Under the pieces are notes generated by a model. It worked only from the letters and a program-made list of their open reading frames with translations. It had not been told where the DNA came from and did no database searches. DNA of 25,979 nt from Prevotellaceae bacterium (lineage in GTDB: Bacteria; Bacteroidota; Bacteroidia; Bacteroidales; Paludibacteraceae): the NCBI GenBank assembly GCA_031290375.1, contig JAITNR010000134.1, positions 1-25,979 of the forward strand, in the 5' to 3' direction. The position numbers and the translations under genes are program-made. This document shows positions 24,060 to 25,979 of this stretch, in pieces (the stretch's first letter is position 1; each line of letters opens with the position of its first letter).

Positions 24060-24091
24060 CAAAGATAGATGAATTTTTTTAATTGTGCAAA
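24060..24091 (-). promoter_or_regulatory. Consensus promoter of the FISUMP gene
   Basis: Plus-strand CAAAGATA (24060-24067) reads TATCTTTG and CAAA (24088-24091) reads TTTG on the minus strand, with a 20-base spacer. I find no TAnnTTTG box nearer the gene, so the leader is about 300 bases. Confidence 0.65.
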
Positions 24092-24182
24092 TTTATTTTT
24101 ACACATAATTTCAGAATTTTCAAAATTCACATATTTAGTTCTGTAAATACTGAGAATTGTGTTAATTCTGTAAGATATACTC

Positions 24183-24270
24183 TGGATTGCTTCGCTCACA
24201 ATGACGAAAGGAATGTCTGAATAATGAATAATGAATAATGAGCGTTCTCTGTAGACTTATTTTGGTATAA
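24183..24270. repeat. Dispersed non-coding repeat, copy C
   Basis: GGATTGCTTCGCTC, CAATGACGAAAGGAATG, three AATGAAT/AATGAG units, GCGTTCTCTGTAGACTTA and TTTTGGTATAA, in the order of copy A. The internal TTTATTTCATTTT is lost, apparently between short ATTTT repeats. Confidence 0.8.
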
Positions 24271-24387
24271 ATTAAACGGAAACGGTATTTCCAACTTCTT
24301 AACTTCACAGGTAAGTAACTGAATAACAGGATAGAGTAGAACGAGCAATATGCTGTATCTGCCAAATGAAATTTTTTTCCAAAACAG

Positions 24388-24419
24388 TTTTTTAAATTAA
24401 AAAAAAAGTATTACCTTTG
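24388..24419 (+). promoter_or_regulatory. Promoter of the ompA-family gene
   Basis: TACCTTTG at 24412-24419 matches TAnnTTTG; TTTT at 24388-24391 is a weak -33 with a 20-base spacer. The leader to ATG 24550 is about 125 bases. Confidence 0.65.
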
Positions 24420-24428
24420 TACTCGTAA

Positions 24429-24504
24429 AACTTCGCGCAATAGCGTAGTTGAACAGGGTCAAAGCTCGCTTGAATTTGCAGGCACAGGTTGATGTTTGTG
24501 CCTG
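24429..24504 (+). promoter_or_regulatory. Two-hairpin leader of the ompA-family mRNA
   Basis: First stem AACTTCGC (24429-24436) with GCGTAGTT (24443-24450), one T-T mismatch. Second stem CAGGCACA (24479-24486) with TGTGCCTG (24497-24504), perfect, followed by TAATTTTAAC. The second resembles an attenuator or a stabilising 5' structure 45 bases before the ATG. Confidence 0.5.
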
Positions 24505-24549
24505 TAATTTTAACTTGAATTTTATTTTAATCTAAATCTAAATATTTTT

Positions 24550-25818
24550 ATGAAAAGAGTAATCACATGTTTTATTGTTGGTTTTTTGGTGGCAGGAAGT
24601 GCGTTGTCGCAAAACTATTCGCGCTGGTCGTTGGCTATTAAGGGCGGTATCAATTATTACCGCATAGAGTCGAATACTGACGTCTATTCGGACGTAAATT
24701 GTAAAAATTGGCTTAATAATGCAAGTTGGTCAGCCCCAATTCTTCAGGCGGAATACACAGTTAATCCATACTATGGAATCGGTTTGGAAGCAGGTTGGTT
24801 CAACTACAACCGTTATCAATTGAAGGGCAGCACCATTGACTTGGTTTTGAACAGTTCAGCAAATCTTTCCAATCTCTTTGCCCCTACTCGCAAGGGATTT
24901 TGGAAGAAAGCCACTTTCTACGGCAATGCCGGCTTGGGTATTGGCGGTTTTATGTACAATGTAAAAAATGGCAAAGACAAAGGCAATGGCATTAGCCCTG
25001 TAATTTCTACGGGCGTTAATGTTGATTACAACTTTACGCCTGTCATTGCATTGGTACTTGAAGGACAATATCGTTGGTATTCACACAATATTTTGGGAGG
25101 AACATCTACCAATGGTTTGTTGGGTAACGATGCTTTTTTGGCTAATATCGGTTTGAGGTTCAAATTTGGTGCTACAAAAGACAAAGTTCACACACGCAAT
25201 GCCACCGTTGGCGAATATTTCAGCGAACTCTATGGCGGACTGTCAAATGCCAGCAAGAAAGGTATCAAGCAGTTGCAGGAAGATGTTGAGAGCATTAATG
25301 ACAGGCTAAACAACGCTCCAGTTGATAACAGTGCTGCCAAAATCAGGGCTTTGCAAGATCAGGTTGATGCTTTAAACAAAAAATTGGATGATATGACAAA
25401 AAAGGATGCCGAAGCTCTCAAAAAACTTCAGAACGATTTACGGGATATGAACAATACCTCTGATGACGGCAATGTTAATTTCAGTCTTGAACAGATTGAG
25501 TTTAAGTCCAATTCATCAGAATTAGCCCAAAGTACAAAGACAAGATTGGACGAATTCGCCAAAGTTTTGACAACTGAAGCTACCGACAACAAGATTTGTG
25601 TGTATGGACATACCGATAACAAAGGTACACCGGCATATAATATGACTTTGTCGAAAGAGAGAGCCAATTCTGTAAAAAACTATCTGATTTCAAAAGGCGT
25701 TAAGGCTGCATCTTTTCTCAAAGTTGAAGGTTTTGGTCAGAGCAAACCCATTGCGTCCAATGATACTGAAGAAGGACGTACAAAGAACCGTCGTGTAGAA
25801 TTTGAAATCTGTAAATAA
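24550..25818 (+). CDS. OmpA-family outer-membrane protein
   Basis: A 422-residue protein. The signal peptide is residues 1-21 (MKRVITCFIVGFLVAGSALSQ). Residues 22-215 form a predicted beta-barrel (SLAIKGGINYYRIES, GIGLEAGWFNYNRY, FLANIGLRFKFGATK). Residues about 235-305 are a polar, heptad-like linker (LQEDVESINDRLNN, LQDQVDALNKKLDDM), probably a coiled coil. Residues 310-420 are a peptidoglycan-binding OmpA domain with EFKSNSSEL, YGHTDNKGTPAYNMTLSKER (the Asp and Arg that bind diaminopimelate), VEGFGQSKPIASN and RTKNRRVEF. It likely ties the outer membrane to the cell wall. Its strong promoter and structured leader suggest high expression. A lipoprotein gene follows after 38 bases. Confidence 0.93.
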   Translation: MKRVITCFIVGFLVAGSALSQNYSRWSLAIKGGINYYRIESNTDVYSDVNCKNWLNNASWSAPILQAEYTVNPYYGIGLEAGWFNYNRYQLKGSTIDLVLNSSANLSNLFAPTRKGFWKKATFYGNAGLGIGGFMYNVKNGKDKGNGISPVISTGVNVDYNFTPVIALVLEGQYRWYSHNILGGTSTNGLLGNDAFLANIGLRFKFGATKDKVHTRNATVGEYFSELYGGLSNASKKGIKQLQEDVESINDRLNNAPVDNSAAKIRALQDQVDALNKKLDDMTKKDAEALKKLQNDLRDMNNTSDDGNVNFSLEQIEFKSNSSELAQSTKTRLDEFAKVLTTEATDNKICVYGHTDNKGTPAYNMTLSKERANSVKNYLISKGVKAASFLKVEGFGQSKPIASNDTEEGRTKNRRVEFEICK

Positions 25819-25856
25819 AAAATCACTAAATTATAAACCAAATTAATTAATCGTAG

Positions 25857-25979
25857 ATGAAAAAGTTATGTATTTTGATGCTTGTTGTGAGTGGGATGTT
25901 TGTATCTTGTGAAGGGTTTCCCACAGTAGAGAAACCAAACAACGCTTTGGTTGGCAGTTGGGAACGGAAAGGCAGTTAC
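25857..25979 (+). CDS. N-terminus of a lipoprotein, cut by the window edge
   Basis: ATG 25857 opens 41 codons to the window end. MKKLCILMLVVSGMFVSC is a lipoprotein signal with Cys18 as the lipidated residue. NALVGSWERKGSY that follows resembles the beginning of lipocalin-like proteins of this phylum. It probably shares a transcript with the OmpA-family gene. Confidence 0.7.
   Translation, partial: MKKLCILMLVVSGMFVSCEGFPTVEKPNNALVGSWERKGSY

Larger units (their letters stand above)
23750..24549. other. 800-base intergenic region: leaders, repeats and two promoters
   Basis: Divergent spacer between the FISUMP (-) and ompA-family (+) genes. It holds the G14 tract with its direct repeats, the FISUMP promoter, repeat copy C, the ompA promoter and two leader hairpins. 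I see no convincing gene in it. Confidence 0.7.

Overview
The window looks like a chromosomal segment of an AT-rich member of the Bacteroidota, probably Bacteroidales. Direct signs are the many TAnnTTTG -7 boxes upstream of genes (several with TTTG-like -33 elements 19-20 bases away), the lack of obvious Shine-Dalgarno sequences, a type IX secretion tail on a subtilase, a FISUMP-domain surface protein, PorT-like beta-barrels, and an ExbB-ExbD-ExbD-TonB cluster with elongated ExbDs. The genus cannot be named from the sequence alone. Most genes are housekeeping or envelope genes; no CRISPR array, prophage, intact transposase or recognisable defence system is visible.

Layout. 1-362: the tail of an unidentified ORF, a strong hairpin, an inverted repeat and the guaA promoter. 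363-7594 (+): guaA (GMP synthase), a small one-TM protein, ackA (acetate kinase), a radical SAM protein overlapping by 8 bases a large glycosyltransferase-SDR fusion, then prfB with its programmed +1 frameshift. 7595-7846: convergent gap with a GC-rich hairpin and a dispersed repeat. 7847-12877 (-), read right to left: a DUF362/ferredoxin protein, a YggS-type PLP-binding protein, a phased repeat array, a DUF454 membrane protein, a RecD-like helicase, an outer-membrane barrel and tsaE. 12878-13424: divergent spacer with a MITE-like element and two candidate exbB promoters. 13425-16814 (+): exbB, two exbD paralogues, tonB and a small membrane protein, ended by a terminator hairpin. 16987-18483 (+): a beta-barrel and a lipoprotein. 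18556-21463 (-): coaD, a T9SS-type subtilase and a DUF4922 protein, almost without gaps. 21548-21634 (-): tRNA-Ser(CGA). 21635-21958: repeat and large imperfect palindrome. 21959-23749 (-): FISUMP surface protein with a long leader holding a G14 tract. 24550-25979 (+): an OmpA-family protein and the start of a lipoprotein cut by the window edge.

How the genes fit together. The ExbB/ExbD/TonB set would energise outer-membrane transport, and the OMPs, lipoproteins, OmpA protein and T9SS subtilase make up cell-envelope functions. GuaA, AckA, PrfB, TsaE, CoaD and the PLP-binding protein are core metabolism and translation.

The most notable items are the GT-SDR fusion, the frameshift signal in prfB (a Shine-Dalgarno-like element kept in a lineage that rarely uses one for initiation), a 21-bp phased array of TGCCA-N9-TGGCA sites, a G14 homopolymer in a surface-protein leader, and three copies of a non-coding dispersed repeat. 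I did not find a clear, complete, undescribed multi-gene system.
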